NCBI GenBank assembly: GCA_029287535.1
Contig: JARFQY010000332.1
Location: 1 to 45,656 of the forward strand
Length of the DNA stretch: 45,656 bases
Reading direction: 5' to 3'
DNA from: Filomicrobium sp.
GTDB taxonomy: Bacteria > Pseudomonadota > Alphaproteobacteria > Rhizobiales > Hyphomicrobiaceae
The notes below the pieces were generated by a model. That model made no database searches. It was given only the letters and a program-made list of their open reading frames with translations, and had not been told where the DNA came from. The position numbers were made by a program, and so were the translations under genes. Shown here piece after piece: positions 8,369-16,783 of this stretch (positions within the stretch are counted from its first letter, which is position 1; each line of letters begins with the position of its first letter).

Positions 8369-9112
8369 ATGAACGGCAATATAGATATCGTCACCCTCAT
8401 CACCCTGATCGTTGCGGTCGTTGTCATCCTCAAGCTCCGCAGCGTTTTGGGGCGTCGGACTGGCGACGAGGAAAGCCGCATCGAGCGTTATCGCGCCGAG
8501 CGGGCCCAGCAGGAAGCAGCCGCCGGTTCCGAGAAAGTCGTCACGCTGCCTAGGCGTGACAACGATGAAGCCGACTACCGGGCCGAAGGTGATGTCGCGA
8601 TTGCCGATGCGCAGGCGCGCATTACCGCCTTTGCCGGCAAGAACACCAACGTCAAGCAGGGGCTCCTCGAAATCCTTCGTTTCGACCCTTCGTTTGATCC
8701 AGAAAAATTCATTTCAGGCGCCAAGTCAGCCTACGAAATGGTCGTGATGGCCTTTGCTGCCGGCAATCGCAGGCTGTTGAAGGACCTTCTTAGCGGTGAG
8801 GTCTACGAGGGCTTTGCAGGCGCCATCAGCGAGCGCGAAGCGCGCAATGAAGAAATCGACCAAAGCTTCGTGGGCATCGATTCAGCGGACATTCTCGAAG
8901 CGGAAGTGAAAGAAGGCATCGCGTCGGTCACCGTGCGCTTTGCCAGCCAGTTGATCTCTGCGACTCGCGATGCCGCCGGTGAAGTGATTGATGGCGATCC
9001 TCACCGGATCAAGGAAGTTACCGATATCTGGACGTTCAGCCGCGACGTTTCCACGCCCCGGGCCGCATCGAATCCAAACTGGAAGCTGGTGGCGACACTC
9101 GCAAACGCTTGA
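8369..9112 (+). CDS. Tim44-like domain protein
   Basis: Bacterial relative of the mitochondrial import component Tim44; in Caulobacter such proteins (TimA/TimB) are membrane-anchored and of unclear function. The 247-residue product begins with a single transmembrane segment (about residues 6-24), then a charged linker. The Tim44 lipid-binding-like domain runs from about 90 to the C-terminus (GLLEILRFDPSFDPEKFISG; later VTDIWTFSRD). I chose the ATG at 8369 because it sits directly before the membrane segment; the frame is open 45 codons further upstream without protein-like composition. It heads a rightward tim44-mltA-smr set, typical of the class. Confidence 0.92.
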   Translation: MNGNIDIVTLITLIVAVVVILKLRSVLGRRTGDEESRIERYRAERAQQEAAAGSEKVVTLPRRDNDEADYRAEGDVAIADAQARITAFAGKNTNVKQGLLEILRFDPSFDPEKFISGAKSAYEMVVMAFAAGNRRLLKDLLSGEVYEGFAGAISEREARNEEIDQSFVGIDSADILEAEVKEGIASVTVRFASQLISATRDAAGEVIDGDPHRIKEVTDIWTFSRDVSTPRAASNPNWKLVATLANA

Positions 9113-9150
9113 GTCCCGGATTTGCCGAGTTCAACCGCATCTCCGGGTGC

Positions 9151-9166
9151 CTTTTCACGTGAATCA
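9151..9166. promoter_or_regulatory. Putative parS site (ParB-binding), origin-proximal
   Basis: The sequence CTTTTCACGTGAATCA matches the bacterial parS consensus TGTTTCACGTGAAACA at 13 of 16 positions, including the central TTTCACGTGAA. It lies in the short gap between tim44 and mltA, about 6 kb from the putative oriC. A near-identical core occurs at 34916-34931. parA and parB are not in the window. The motif is seen; ParB binding is inferred. Confidence 0.6.
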
Positions 9167-9224
9167 GTTTCTGCACAAGGGTGTTGAAAAGCGCGCCTAG
9201 CAGAGCACGCGAGCGGCCCTAGCC

Positions 9225-10298
9225 ATGGATGAAAAGCAATCACTCGTTGAGCGCGAAGTGATGCGTTTTGATGATCTCCCGGGCTGGGCCGACGACGATC
9301 ATCTTGCTGCATATCAAGCATTCGCGGCTTCGGCGCCCGCAATCCTCAAGTCAGGGCCCGCGGGCATGGTAGACGTCTGCCGCGCCGTTCTCGACGCGTC
9401 ACAGCCGCCGTCTAACCGCCAAGCCGCTCGCCGCTTCTTTGAAGACAGGTTCACACCGACAAGGGTCAAACATGGCGAGCCGAGCGGGTTGCTGACTGGC
9501 TATTACGAGCCCCAGCTCAATGGTTCGCGTGAGAGGACCTCGGCGTTTTCCGTCCCGGTCCTGTCGCGACCGCAAGACCTCATCAATCTGGTCGAAGAGG
9601 CGCAACGCGGCGCGCTTGCCGAGCAGATGACCCACGCGCGCCGAGGCGCCGACGGTCAGCTCATGCCGTTCTTCACACGCCGCGAGATTGATGAAGGTGC
9701 CCTTGAGGACCGCGGTCTCGAGCTTTTGTTTTTGGCGGACCCCGTGGAACTTTTTTTCATGCAGGTTCAAGGGTCTGGGCTCATTCAACTGACCGATGGA
9801 AGCTCTTTGCGCCTGATATACGACGGCAAGAATGGCCATCCCTACACGTCCGTTGGCCGTTACCTGATTGAGTCCGGGGTGTTTTGCGACAGCGAGATGA
9901 ACCTGCAGGCGCTGCTGGAATGGCTGAAGGCCGACCTAGAGCGTGCACGTGACGTTCTTTGGTGCAACGAATCTTATGTTTTCTTCCGGGTTCTCGGGGC
10001 CGAAAACGACACCCGACCGTTGGGCACGAACGGTATCCCGCTCACGCCTCTGCGCAGTCTGGCCGTTGACACGCGTTTCTATGCTCTTGGGCAGCCCGTC
10101 TACATCCTTGCACCGACGCTCGATCATATTCGGGAGGGTACCGGTGGAATTCGCAGGCTGATGGTTGCCCACGATGTTGGCTCCGCGATAAAGGGTGCTG
10201 AGCGTGGTGATCTGTTCTGTGGTTCCGGACCGTTGGCGGGTGCGAAGGCCGGAATGACCAAACATCCGGTCAACTTCTTCGGGCTCGTCCCCAAATGA
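9225..10298 (+). CDS. mltA: MltA-domain murein transglycosylase
   Basis: Lytic transglycosylase family (MltA and 3D domains) that cleaves peptidoglycan glycan strands with 1,6-anhydro product. The 357-residue product has the family segments GLLTGYYEPQLNGS (about 88-101), FFMQVQGSGLI (about 178-188), and the C-terminal catalytic region AHDVGSAIKG with Asp317 plus a second aspartate, Asp329. Oddly, no signal peptide or lipobox is visible. An in-frame stop (9198-9200) lies nine codons before the ATG, so no upstream extension is possible. How it reaches the periplasm is unclear. smr follows after 27 bases. Confidence 0.9.
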   Translation: MDEKQSLVEREVMRFDDLPGWADDDHLAAYQAFAASAPAILKSGPAGMVDVCRAVLDASQPPSNRQAARRFFEDRFTPTRVKHGEPSGLLTGYYEPQLNGSRERTSAFSVPVLSRPQDLINLVEEAQRGALAEQMTHARRGADGQLMPFFTRREIDEGALEDRGLELLFLADPVELFFMQVQGSGLIQLTDGSSLRLIYDGKNGHPYTSVGRYLIESGVFCDSEMNLQALLEWLKADLERARDVLWCNESYVFFRVLGAENDTRPLGTNGIPLTPLRSLAVDTRFYALGQPVYILAPTLDHIREGTGGIRRLMVAHDVGSAIKGAERGDLFCGSGPLAGAKAGMTKHPVNFFGLVPK

Positions 10299-10325
10299 CG
10301 TCGTCGGCGCCGTCCTTGGTTTGCA

Positions 10326-10967
10326 ATGAAAAAGACCGATCGTCAGAAGAAAACGTGCTCTCCCGCCTTGTCCGATGAGGACATGAGGTTATGGCAGCAC
10401 ACGACGCGGACAATGCGTCCACTGCAAGGCGGCAAGAAGCGCGTTGCAGTCGTGGCATTCGATGAAACGCGCTATCAGCCTCATGTCTCTGGCGATACGC
10501 GTCAACAGTCGGCACAGCCCTCAGAACCGGTGACGCCTCCCAGACCCGCGGCTCGGCGTTCTCACGATCATGCCGAAAAGGCCCCGGCTCTGGCGCAGTT
10601 CGATGCCAGAAAAGCGCGCAAGATCAAGGCCGGCCGTATTGAGATTCAGGCGCGGCTCGATCTCCATGGCATGCGCCAATCCGAAGCCCACAGCGCGTTG
10701 CGCGCGTTCTTGCTGAGCGCCCATGCCCGCAGACTGAAATGGGTATTGGTGATCACCGGTAAGGGGACTTTCGCCCGGGATGGCAACAGCCCGGACCCAA
10801 TGGGTGGCGATTGGACTGCTCCCCAAAGAGGGGTCTTGCGGCACAACGTTCCCAAATGGCTCGCCGAACCACAGCTTCGCTCAGTCGTCGTGAGCTTTAC
10901 GACGGCCGCAATCCACCACGGCGGTGAAGGCGCACTCTATATCCAGCTGCGCTCAGCCAGTAAGTAG
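10326..10967 (+). CDS. Smr-domain protein
   Basis: Small MutS-related domain protein, a family with nicking or ribonuclease activity in several members. The 213-residue product has a disordered, Pro- and Arg-rich first half and a C-terminal Smr domain (about 108-212). Its hallmark elements are LDLHG (111-115), ITGKG (143-147) and HGGEGALYI (about 198-206). It is a stand-alone form, not fused to MutS. It sits directly after mltA, a common arrangement in alphaproteobacteria. A DNA or RNA substrate cannot be predicted here. Confidence 0.9.
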   Translation: MKKTDRQKKTCSPALSDEDMRLWQHTTRTMRPLQGGKKRVAVVAFDETRYQPHVSGDTRQQSAQPSEPVTPPRPAARRSHDHAEKAPALAQFDARKARKIKAGRIEIQARLDLHGMRQSEAHSALRAFLLSAHARRLKWVLVITGKGTFARDGNSPDPMGGDWTAPQRGVLRHNVPKWLAEPQLRSVVVSFTTAAIHHGGEGALYIQLRSASK

Positions 10968-11055
10968 CGCCCAAACCGCCTTTGACATGGAGACCGGCGC
11001 CACTAATCGCCCGCCGATGGTCCTATTCAAGGAAGCAACAATCGAACCCTGCCGC

Positions 11056-11574
11056 TTACGGACAATTGTTCGATAATCCCCTCAAGGCCGCCGAAATACC
11101 CATGAGCGAATACGTATCAGATGTCGTGGAACCCGCATCCGAAGTCGCGTCGACCTTCATACTGGAGCCCCGCTTCATAGCGTCAATGAGCTTCAGCTCG
11201 TCGGTCGCGTCGGCGACAAATGCGTTGTCATCCTTCGCGAACAGATCAAAAGAGTTCGATCCGACGCTGACTCTGACCGTGCTGCCTTCCTTGATCTGAT
11301 AACCAAGCCGGATGCTGATTTCTGTTTTAATGCCGTCCTTGGGCCAGGCTGAAACGTAGAAAAATACACCCTCTCGACTGGCGCCGGCAGGACTACTGTC
11401 CTTGGGCTGAGTGGCCGCAAAGCAGATCTTTGTTTCCGACTTATCGTGTGCAAATAAGCTCCAGTCACGATATGTCTTTACGAGTACCGCGGCGGAAACT
11501 GTACTGCTGATTGCCACCACGAAAGCTCCAGCCAAAGCGGCCGATCTGATCAATCTTAATTTAAGAATGGTCAT
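11056..11574 (-). CDS. Exported protein, invasion-associated locus B (IalB) family
   Basis: The product resembles the IalB family, periplasmic or surface proteins first described in Bartonella erythrocyte invasion but widespread in free-living alphaproteobacteria. An N-terminal signal peptide (basic start, hydrophobic core about 10-26, cleavage likely near residue 28) is followed by a DWSLFA-type opening. Two cysteines, one in KICFAA and one at the very C-terminus, could form a disulphide. I used the ATG at 11572-11574; a GTG four codons upstream, with AAGGA close by, is possible. It is a single gene between convergent smr and an RNA methyltransferase on its own strand. Host interaction should not be assumed. 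Confidence 0.75.
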   Translation of the reverse strand: MTILKLRLIRSAALAGAFVVAISSTVSAAVLVKTYRDWSLFAHDKSETKICFAATQPKDSSPAGASREGVFFYVSAWPKDGIKTEISIRLGYQIKEGSTVRVSVGSNSFDLFAKDDNAFVADATDELKLIDAMKRGSSMKVDATSDAGSTTSDTYSLMGISAALRGLSNNCP

Positions 11575-11685
11575 TGTTTCGTGCACCGTCCTTCTAGATT
11601 TCTCCGCACCTCTAGTCCCCTATAGAGAAATTCGGTCGCGCTTGTCACCCTTGCGGAACAAACGCCCGGGTATCTTGCAAATTTG

Positions 11686-12219
11686 TCACGCCTTTGCATC
11701 TGGGCCACCAACCCGGATGGGCCGATCTGCGAATCGCGCCAGGCTTTTGACCCGATCGTACATCACGATTGCGCCGGCCATTGCAACATTGACGCAGAAC
11801 CTCGTCGGGATCTTGACGATATAATCGCATTTCTCGACGAGAGGCGGTGACAAGGAACCAAGCTCCGGACCGAGTACATAGGCTGCCCGAATTGGATGGC
11901 GGAAGCTAGGCAGGTCAATAGCCTCTTCAATTAATTCCACACCAACCAGCTGGCAACCTGCCGGCAAGGCCATCTCTTCCAGGCCATTCCAGTTGTAATG
12001 CGGTAGATGGTTGCGGCCCTTCGAGGTGTCAGCTACCGCCTCCAATGCCTGATAAGTCGCCCCGATCGTGAACGTGAAGCTTGCGCCGAAACCGTGGGCT
12101 GACCGCATGAGATTGCCTAGATTGAGCGCTTTCGACATGCGTTCGGCGCCGATGCCGAAATAGCCCCGGGGCGTGGGTGGCCAGTTCGAGAGATGGACAT
12201 TGCTGCCTCTGTTGGGCAT
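11686..12219 (-). CDS. SPOUT (TrmH/SpoU) family RNA methyltransferase
   Basis: A predicted SAM-dependent 2'-O-methyltransferase of tRNA or rRNA with the knotted SPOUT fold. The 177-residue protein shows motif 1 (NLGNLMRSAHGFGA, about 33-46), motif 2 (AAYVLGPELGSLS, about 112-124) and motif 3 (NVAMAGAIVMYDR, about 144-156). These are the three family motifs around the conserved Arg and SAM-binding knot. It is short, like TrmL, with no N-terminal substrate-binding extension, so I give no symbol. The substrate is not predictable. It is separated from the IalB-like gene by about 110 bases. Confidence 0.88.
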   Translation of the reverse strand: MPNRGSNVHLSNWPPTPRGYFGIGAERMSKALNLGNLMRSAHGFGASFTFTIGATYQALEAVADTSKGRNHLPHYNWNGLEEMALPAGCQLVGVELIEEAIDLPSFRHPIRAAYVLGPELGSLSPPLVEKCDYIVKIPTRFCVNVAMAGAIVMYDRVKSLARFADRPIRVGGPDAKA

Positions 12220-12309
12220 TTGGGGTCCTGGCAGGTTATCGAGCCGGGGTCACGGCGCCTCGCGCACTGACCCGACGTCTGAATGATTCGGGATCCACAG
12301 AGGTTTCAC

Positions 12310-13287
12310 ATGAAAGCTGTTCTCTGCAAGTCTCTTGATGGACCATCCAACCTGCGCCTTGAGACCCTGCCTGACCCAGAGCCGTCTGCAAATGAGGTTG
12401 TGGTTTCCGTCGAGGCCTGTGCCTTGAACTTCTTTGATACGCTCATCACCCGGGGCAAATACCAGTTCAAACCCGACTTACCCTTCTCTCCTGGCGGGGA
12501 GATTGCCGGACACATCCTGAAGGTTGGCTCCGAAGTCGATGGCTGGGACCCCGGCGATAGGGTGACGGCCTACATTGGCTGGGGCGGAGCCCGCGAAAAG
12601 GCAGTGGTGTCCGCTGACAGACTGGTGTCTGTTCCGCCTGCTGTCAGTATGGAAGCCGCCAGCGGCACCAGCATCACCTACGGCACGGCGATCCATGGCT
12701 TGAGGGACCGTGCTGGCTTGCAGCCGGGAGAATGGGTTGCTGTTCTGGGCGCCTCCGGCGGCGCCGGTCTGGCGGCCGTCGAACTCGCCGCGGCCATGAA
12801 AGCGCGCGTTATCGCGGTTGCTTCGAGCGAGGAAAAGCTTGAGGTCTGCCGACGCCACGGCGCCGAGCAAACGGTGAACTATCACACCACTGATCTCAAA
12901 TCGGCATTGCGCGAGCTGACCGACGGTCACGGCGTCGACGTTGTTTACGACTGCGTCGGCGGTGACAGCACCGAGGCAGCCCTGCGTGCGATGGCCTGGG
13001 GCGGCAGGTTTCTGGTTGTTGGCTTTGCCTCCGGCGATATCCCAAAGATCCCGCTCAATCTGCTGCTATTGAAAGGCTGCGCGGCGATAGGCGTGTTTTG
13101 GGGCGAGTCGGTGAGGCGTGACCCCGCAGGCCACCGCGCCAATATGGAACGCGTACTGGACTGGGTTGCGACCGGAGCGCTTAAGGCGCGCGTCGATCGA
13201 ACCTATCCTTTGGCGGGCGCCGTTGAAGCTTTGCAGATGATCGAACAGAGGAAGGCTGTCGGCAAAATCGTATTGACGACGGCCTGA
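12310..13287 (+). CDS. Zinc-free NADPH:quinone oxidoreductase-like protein (MDR superfamily)
   Basis: Medium-chain dehydrogenase/reductase of the quinone-oxidoreductase branch. The 325-residue protein has the GroES-like N-terminal domain (ALNFFDTLITRG, about 38-49) and the cofactor-binding Rossmann loop GASGGAG (147-153). The C-terminal VDRTYPLAGAVEALQMIEQRKAVGK-type tail is also present. The zinc-ligand cysteines of alcohol dehydrogenases are missing, as expected for this branch. The ATG at 12310 has AGAGG nine bases upstream; the frame is open nine codons further. The electron acceptor is unknown (quinone, enone or acyl-CoA). It appears monocistronic. Confidence 0.85.
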   Translation: MKAVLCKSLDGPSNLRLETLPDPEPSANEVVVSVEACALNFFDTLITRGKYQFKPDLPFSPGGEIAGHILKVGSEVDGWDPGDRVTAYIGWGGAREKAVVSADRLVSVPPAVSMEAASGTSITYGTAIHGLRDRAGLQPGEWVAVLGASGGAGLAAVELAAAMKARVIAVASSEEKLEVCRRHGAEQTVNYHTTDLKSALRELTDGHGVDVVYDCVGGDSTEAALRAMAWGGRFLVVGFASGDIPKIPLNLLLLKGCAAIGVFWGESVRRDPAGHRANMERVLDWVATGALKARVDRTYPLAGAVEALQMIEQRKAVGKIVLTTA

Positions 13288-13450
13288 TCTCAGCGGCACT
13301 ATAGGGTTAACGAAACCGCGCAGTTACATTGATTTGCTGGGTGTGAGAAGAAACTGATTTAATTAAAGAATCGGGCGATGCTCGGTTGTCTCGACTGACT
13401 AACGGCTTTACCAATGCCGTAAATACTTTTTCGACCGGAACGGAAGCTCA

Positions 13451-14491
13451 ATGTTTGGCGTAAACGAGCGGCCAAGTCGGTCCGGCCAACCATTTCGGTA
13501 TGGACGGAATATACTCTTCTTTGTTCTGTTCATCTCCTTTGTTGCGGGTCCCGGATTCTTAGCCTACGCGTTGATTGGCGCTCTCTACCGAGATCTGCCC
13601 GTGACCCCTGTGGATCAACGAACGCAGTCCGCGCAAGGTGTGCGCCCTTCATCGTCTGCAACTGAATCGCAAATTCCATTTCCTGCAGCCACCGCTTCGA
13701 ACGAAGAGACTCCGTTCATGGCCTATCGCCGGCTGCGGGACTCCGCTAAGGGCATCGAAGCCTCCAGCACGACGGCACTCTCACGTCGCCCAGGGGCTGC
13801 AGGCAAACAAACATTCCGCACCGTCTGTGTTCGCCTCTGCGACGGCTATTATTTCCCGATTGGGTTCAGCGCAACAGCCGATCAGTTTGCCCAGCATGAA
13901 GCTGCCTGCCGATCACGTTGCGGCGCACCGGCACGTCTATTTGTTTATCCGAACCCCGGTGCCAATCCCGATCAGATGCGCGACTTGGCCGGCAATCCGT
14001 ATCTGAAACTGAAGAACGCGTTCCGCTACCACGTCAAATTCAATGCCGCCTGTTCCTGCCAGCCACAGCCATGGACCGTTGCCTCGAAACAGCGGCACCA
14101 AGTCTACGCATCAGTTAGTCAGGGAGGCGTTGGTAGGAGCGATGCGCGTACCGAAGTTGATGGGAAACCTCAGTCAACACCGCGCCTTGCGTCTCTGGAA
14201 GTGGACGGGATACGCCGCGATCACGCCGCGATGCCATTGCCGGCGGTTAGCGGAACTCAAGACACGGAAATGATGCGGGATGCAGCCCTGGCGGCCGTAC
14301 TCGCGGCCAAGCACGAGCGAGCGAACTTGCTCGCGAAGGTGGCTCCGACAAGCGAGCAGTGGGCTGATTATGACAGGCGGGCCCTGAGGAAACGCCGAAG
14401 TGTGGCCGTCGCGGGGTGGTCGAAGCGAAGAAAGCGCCCTCAGTTGAGCGCCTCCGAAATCCTCCGCCGCAATATTGAACACCGTTATTAG
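13451..14491 (+). CDS. DUF2865 domain protein, membrane-anchored (first of tandem pair)
   Basis: The 346-residue product has one transmembrane segment at about 20-45 and then a low-complexity linker. The DUF2865 domain spans about 120-215, with six cysteines spaced CxxxC (126, 130), CxxxC (153, 157) and CxC (201, 203) and the hallmark CDGYYFPI. The rest is a basic, disordered tail. The cysteine pattern suggests disulphides or metal ligation outside the cytoplasm; this is inference. The family function is unknown and it is mainly found in Hyphomicrobiales. The next gene is a paralogue with the same cysteine spacing, so the pair probably arose by tandem duplication. The start ATG follows a CGGAAG-like site. 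Confidence 0.8.
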   Translation: MFGVNERPSRSGQPFRYGRNILFFVLFISFVAGPGFLAYALIGALYRDLPVTPVDQRTQSAQGVRPSSSATESQIPFPAATASNEETPFMAYRRLRDSAKGIEASSTTALSRRPGAAGKQTFRTVCVRLCDGYYFPIGFSATADQFAQHEAACRSRCGAPARLFVYPNPGANPDQMRDLAGNPYLKLKNAFRYHVKFNAACSCQPQPWTVASKQRHQVYASVSQGGVGRSDARTEVDGKPQSTPRLASLEVDGIRRDHAAMPLPAVSGTQDTEMMRDAALAAVLAAKHERANLLAKVAPTSEQWADYDRRALRKRRSVAVAGWSKRRKRPQLSASEILRRNIEHRY

Positions 14492-14624
14492 GACGTGCTC
14501 GCGATTATTTTAGCCCTCGCCCGGGCGAACCGGTGCGGTGTGAGCAAAAATGGTCCCGCCGTTCAGCAATTATTCGCTTTGTCGGGCGATGATCTTCGGC
14601 AGTTCGTGTTCCGGCGTTTCAAAT

Positions 14625-15536
14625 ATGGTCATGCGTTCAATGTTCCGCGGGTGCTTAAGCTGGGTGCTCGCTCTAGGTCTGTGCTGCACGGCGCCACAGG
14701 GCGCGCGGGCGCAGTCGCTCATTCAGAGCTTTTTCGGGAACCTATTCTCGGGACCAGCGAGTTCCGGAAACCAATCCACGAGACCCGCGCAAGGCGCGTA
14801 CGGGTCCTATTCTGGAATGGGGCGCTATCAGTTCGGAGGTCGAGGGTACTACCGCACCGTCTGCGTTCGCACTTGCGATGGATATTATTTTCCGATCCGG
14901 TCGTCCGCCTACCGCAGAGACTTTCACGATGATGCCGCCACGTGCCAGGCGCGCTGCGGCGGCGGTCAGCTCTACTACCTGCCCAAACATTCCGGGGAGG
15001 TGGAACATATGCTCGACCTCAGCGGCCGCCGCTACGACCAGCTGGAAAACGCGTTCCTCTACAGAAAGCAATTGGTGGACGGGTGCACCTGCCGGCCGAT
15101 GCCGTGGACGGCGCAGGAACGCGCCCGCCACAAGCAATATCTCTATGAGCGGGAGTTTCACCGCCTGGCGGAGGAACGGGAAAAACGCCTGGAAGAACAA
15201 ATTCAAGCCATAGCCCGCCGCGGCGAAGATGAGTCAACAACGGCCTTCAGTGACCCGTGGCGCGCCGCGTCGGCGGAGGCTCAGCTTCCACACCATGCGG
15301 CCGGCACGGACGTGCATGCCGGGTTTCTGGGACCCGATACTCCACTCAGCAAGGAGCTTGTCGCCTCAGTTCAAGGAATCGTGCCGGGCAGCCTGACAAG
15401 TGGGATAGACGGACAGAAGCCCAAGCGCGTGGTGAAACGCCGGCACGAGCGCCGGAAATCGAGACGCCGTGTGCGGGCGGTGACGACATCAGCATCACCG
15501 TTCAACAGCACCTTCATTGGCTGGAAGAGCGACTAG
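14625..15536 (+). CDS. DUF2865 domain protein, exported (second of tandem pair)
   Basis: Paralogue of the preceding gene. A signal peptide is clear (hydrophobic core in SWVLALGLCC, cleavage after GARA). The DUF2865 domain repeats the six-cysteine pattern (TVCVRTC, ATCQARC, GCTC) and the CDGYYFPI motif. A charged coiled-coil-like stretch rich in Glu and Arg follows the domain, and the C-terminus is very basic. Several ATGs are possible (14589, 14625, 14631, 14640); none has a strong ribosome-binding site, and I chose 14625 because it leaves a compact signal peptide. The first copy is anchored by a membrane helix while this one looks released, so the two may differ in location. Confidence 0.78.
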   Translation: MVMRSMFRGCLSWVLALGLCCTAPQGARAQSLIQSFFGNLFSGPASSGNQSTRPAQGAYGSYSGMGRYQFGGRGYYRTVCVRTCDGYYFPIRSSAYRRDFHDDAATCQARCGGGQLYYLPKHSGEVEHMLDLSGRRYDQLENAFLYRKQLVDGCTCRPMPWTAQERARHKQYLYEREFHRLAEEREKRLEEQIQAIARRGEDESTTAFSDPWRAASAEAQLPHHAAGTDVHAGFLGPDTPLSKELVASVQGIVPGSLTSGIDGQKPKRVVKRRHERRKSRRRVRAVTTSASPFNSTFIGWKSD

Positions 15537-15555
15537 AACGCCTGGCAGGACGTTA

Positions 15556-15936
15556 TCAGGCCCAAAACCGCCAAATGAGCCAGGCGCCGATCGTGAACGC
15601 CACCCCGGCCCACAAGACGAAGATGCAAATCGCAGCGGTTCGGTTTGCCGGTAGCCTTCCGCGTTCCACCGCTGCCTGCCGAAACTCGGCCATCAGCTCC
15701 GCAGGTATCAGGCGAATGGCCAGCATGATGCCGAGCGGAACAAGCAGGACATCGTCAAGATACCCGACGACCGGAATGAAATCCGGGATGAGATCGATCG
15801 GGCTCAAGGCATAGGCGACCACGGCAACAGCCACGGCCTTTGCCAGCCACGGCGTACGATTGTCCCGCGCGGCCAAATAGACCGCTACGATATCCGTTTT
15901 GACCTTCGCGGCCCAACGGCGTGCACCTTCAATCAT
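15556..15936 (-). CDS. YkvA-like DUF1232 membrane protein
   Basis: Small 126-residue membrane protein with the DUF1232 signature YALSPIDLIPDFIPVVGYLDD near residues 43-63 (hydrophobic with Pro and Asp turns) and a C-terminal transmembrane helix (about 104-124). Its function is unknown. The ATG at 15934-15936 has GGAG nine bases upstream and overlaps the end of the N-carbamoylputrescine amidase gene by eight bases. This overlap makes it the last gene of the leftward peptidase-aguA-aguB run. A longer reading from 16005 would run deeper into aguB and lacks support. Confidence 0.82.
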   Translation of the reverse strand: MIEGARRWAAKVKTDIVAVYLAARDNRTPWLAKAVAVAVVAYALSPIDLIPDFIPVVGYLDDVLLVPLGIMLAIRLIPAELMAEFRQAAVERGRLPANRTAAICIFVLWAGVAFTIGAWLIWRFWA

Positions 15937-16783
15937 CCCGGTAAAGCTCCGGCCGGCGGTCACGAAAGAAGCCCCAGTCGGCGCGATAGCCTTCAATTTC
16001 CGCAAGATCGAACGAATGCATCAGCACACCTTCGTCGTCCTTGCCAAGCGCTTCGACGAGCTCACCGCCATGGTCACAAATGAACGAGTATCCATAGAAT
16101 CTCTGCTGGATGCCGTCGTTGTTTTCAAGACCGGTTCGATTTGCGGCAACGACAGGTATCGCATTCGAAACGGCGTGACCCTGCATGGCTCGTTGCCATT
16201 GCTTATGGGTGTCCAGTTGTTCGTCGTAGGGCTCTGACCCGATGGCTGTCGGATAGAACAAAACCTCTGCACCCTTCAGTGCCATCGCCCTGGCACACTC
16301 CGGAAACCACTGGTCCCAACAGATCCCGACTCCAATGCAGCCATGGGCGGTCTGCCAAGCCAGAAAGCCGGTATCGCCGGGACGAAAATAGTACTTCTCC
16401 ATATACCCGGGACCATCTGGAATGTGGCTCTTGCGATAGACACCGAGGATCTGCCCGTCGGCATCTGCGATGGCAACGCTATTGAAATAGCGCGGGCCGT
16501 CCTTCTCGAAGAATGAAATCGGGATAACGACGCCGAGTTCTCGGGCAAGCGCCGCGAACGCCACGACACAGGGGTGATCGTCCACTTGATAGGCGTCATC
16601 GAACCACTTCGGGTCTTGGCGCGAGCAGAAGTAGAGGCCCTGAAACAGTTCCGGCGGCAGGATAATCTGCGCGCCGTTGGAAGCCGCCTCACGAATGAGC
16701 CTCTCGGTCTTTTCGATATTGGCCTGCAGGGAGGTCCCAAAGGCAGCTTGAACGGCTGCAACGGTAAGGGGTCGCTTCGTCAT
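15929..16783 (-). CDS. aguB: N-carbamoylputrescine amidase
   Basis: Nitrilase-superfamily enzyme converting N-carbamoylputrescine to putrescine, CO2 and ammonia, the last step of the agmatine route to putrescine. The 284-residue product shows the catalytic triad Glu45 (LPPELFQG), Lys118 (GVYRKSHIPDGPGY) and Cys155 (GICWDQWFPE), with the KYYFRPGDTGF segment typical of this subfamily. The ATG overlaps the aguA stop as ATGA, so the two enzymes of the pathway are translationally coupled. No arginine decarboxylase, which would supply agmatine, is in the window. Confidence 0.94.
   Translation of the reverse strand: MTKRPLTVAAVQAAFGTSLQANIEKTERLIREAASNGAQIILPPELFQGLYFCSRQDPKWFDDAYQVDDHPCVVAFAALARELGVVIPISFFEKDGPRYFNSVAIADADGQILGVYRKSHIPDGPGYMEKYYFRPGDTGFLAWQTAHGCIGVGICWDQWFPECARAMALKGAEVLFYPTAIGSEPYDEQLDTHKQWQRAMQGHAVSNAIPVVAANRTGLENNDGIQQRFYGYSFICDHGGELVEALGKDDEGVLMHSFDLAEIEGYRADWGFFRDRRPELYRDD

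Noticed and set aside
12302-12317. TTTCACATGAAA near the quinone-oxidoreductase start as a parS-like site
   Set aside because: The central CACGTG is changed to CACATG and the site coincides with the translation start.
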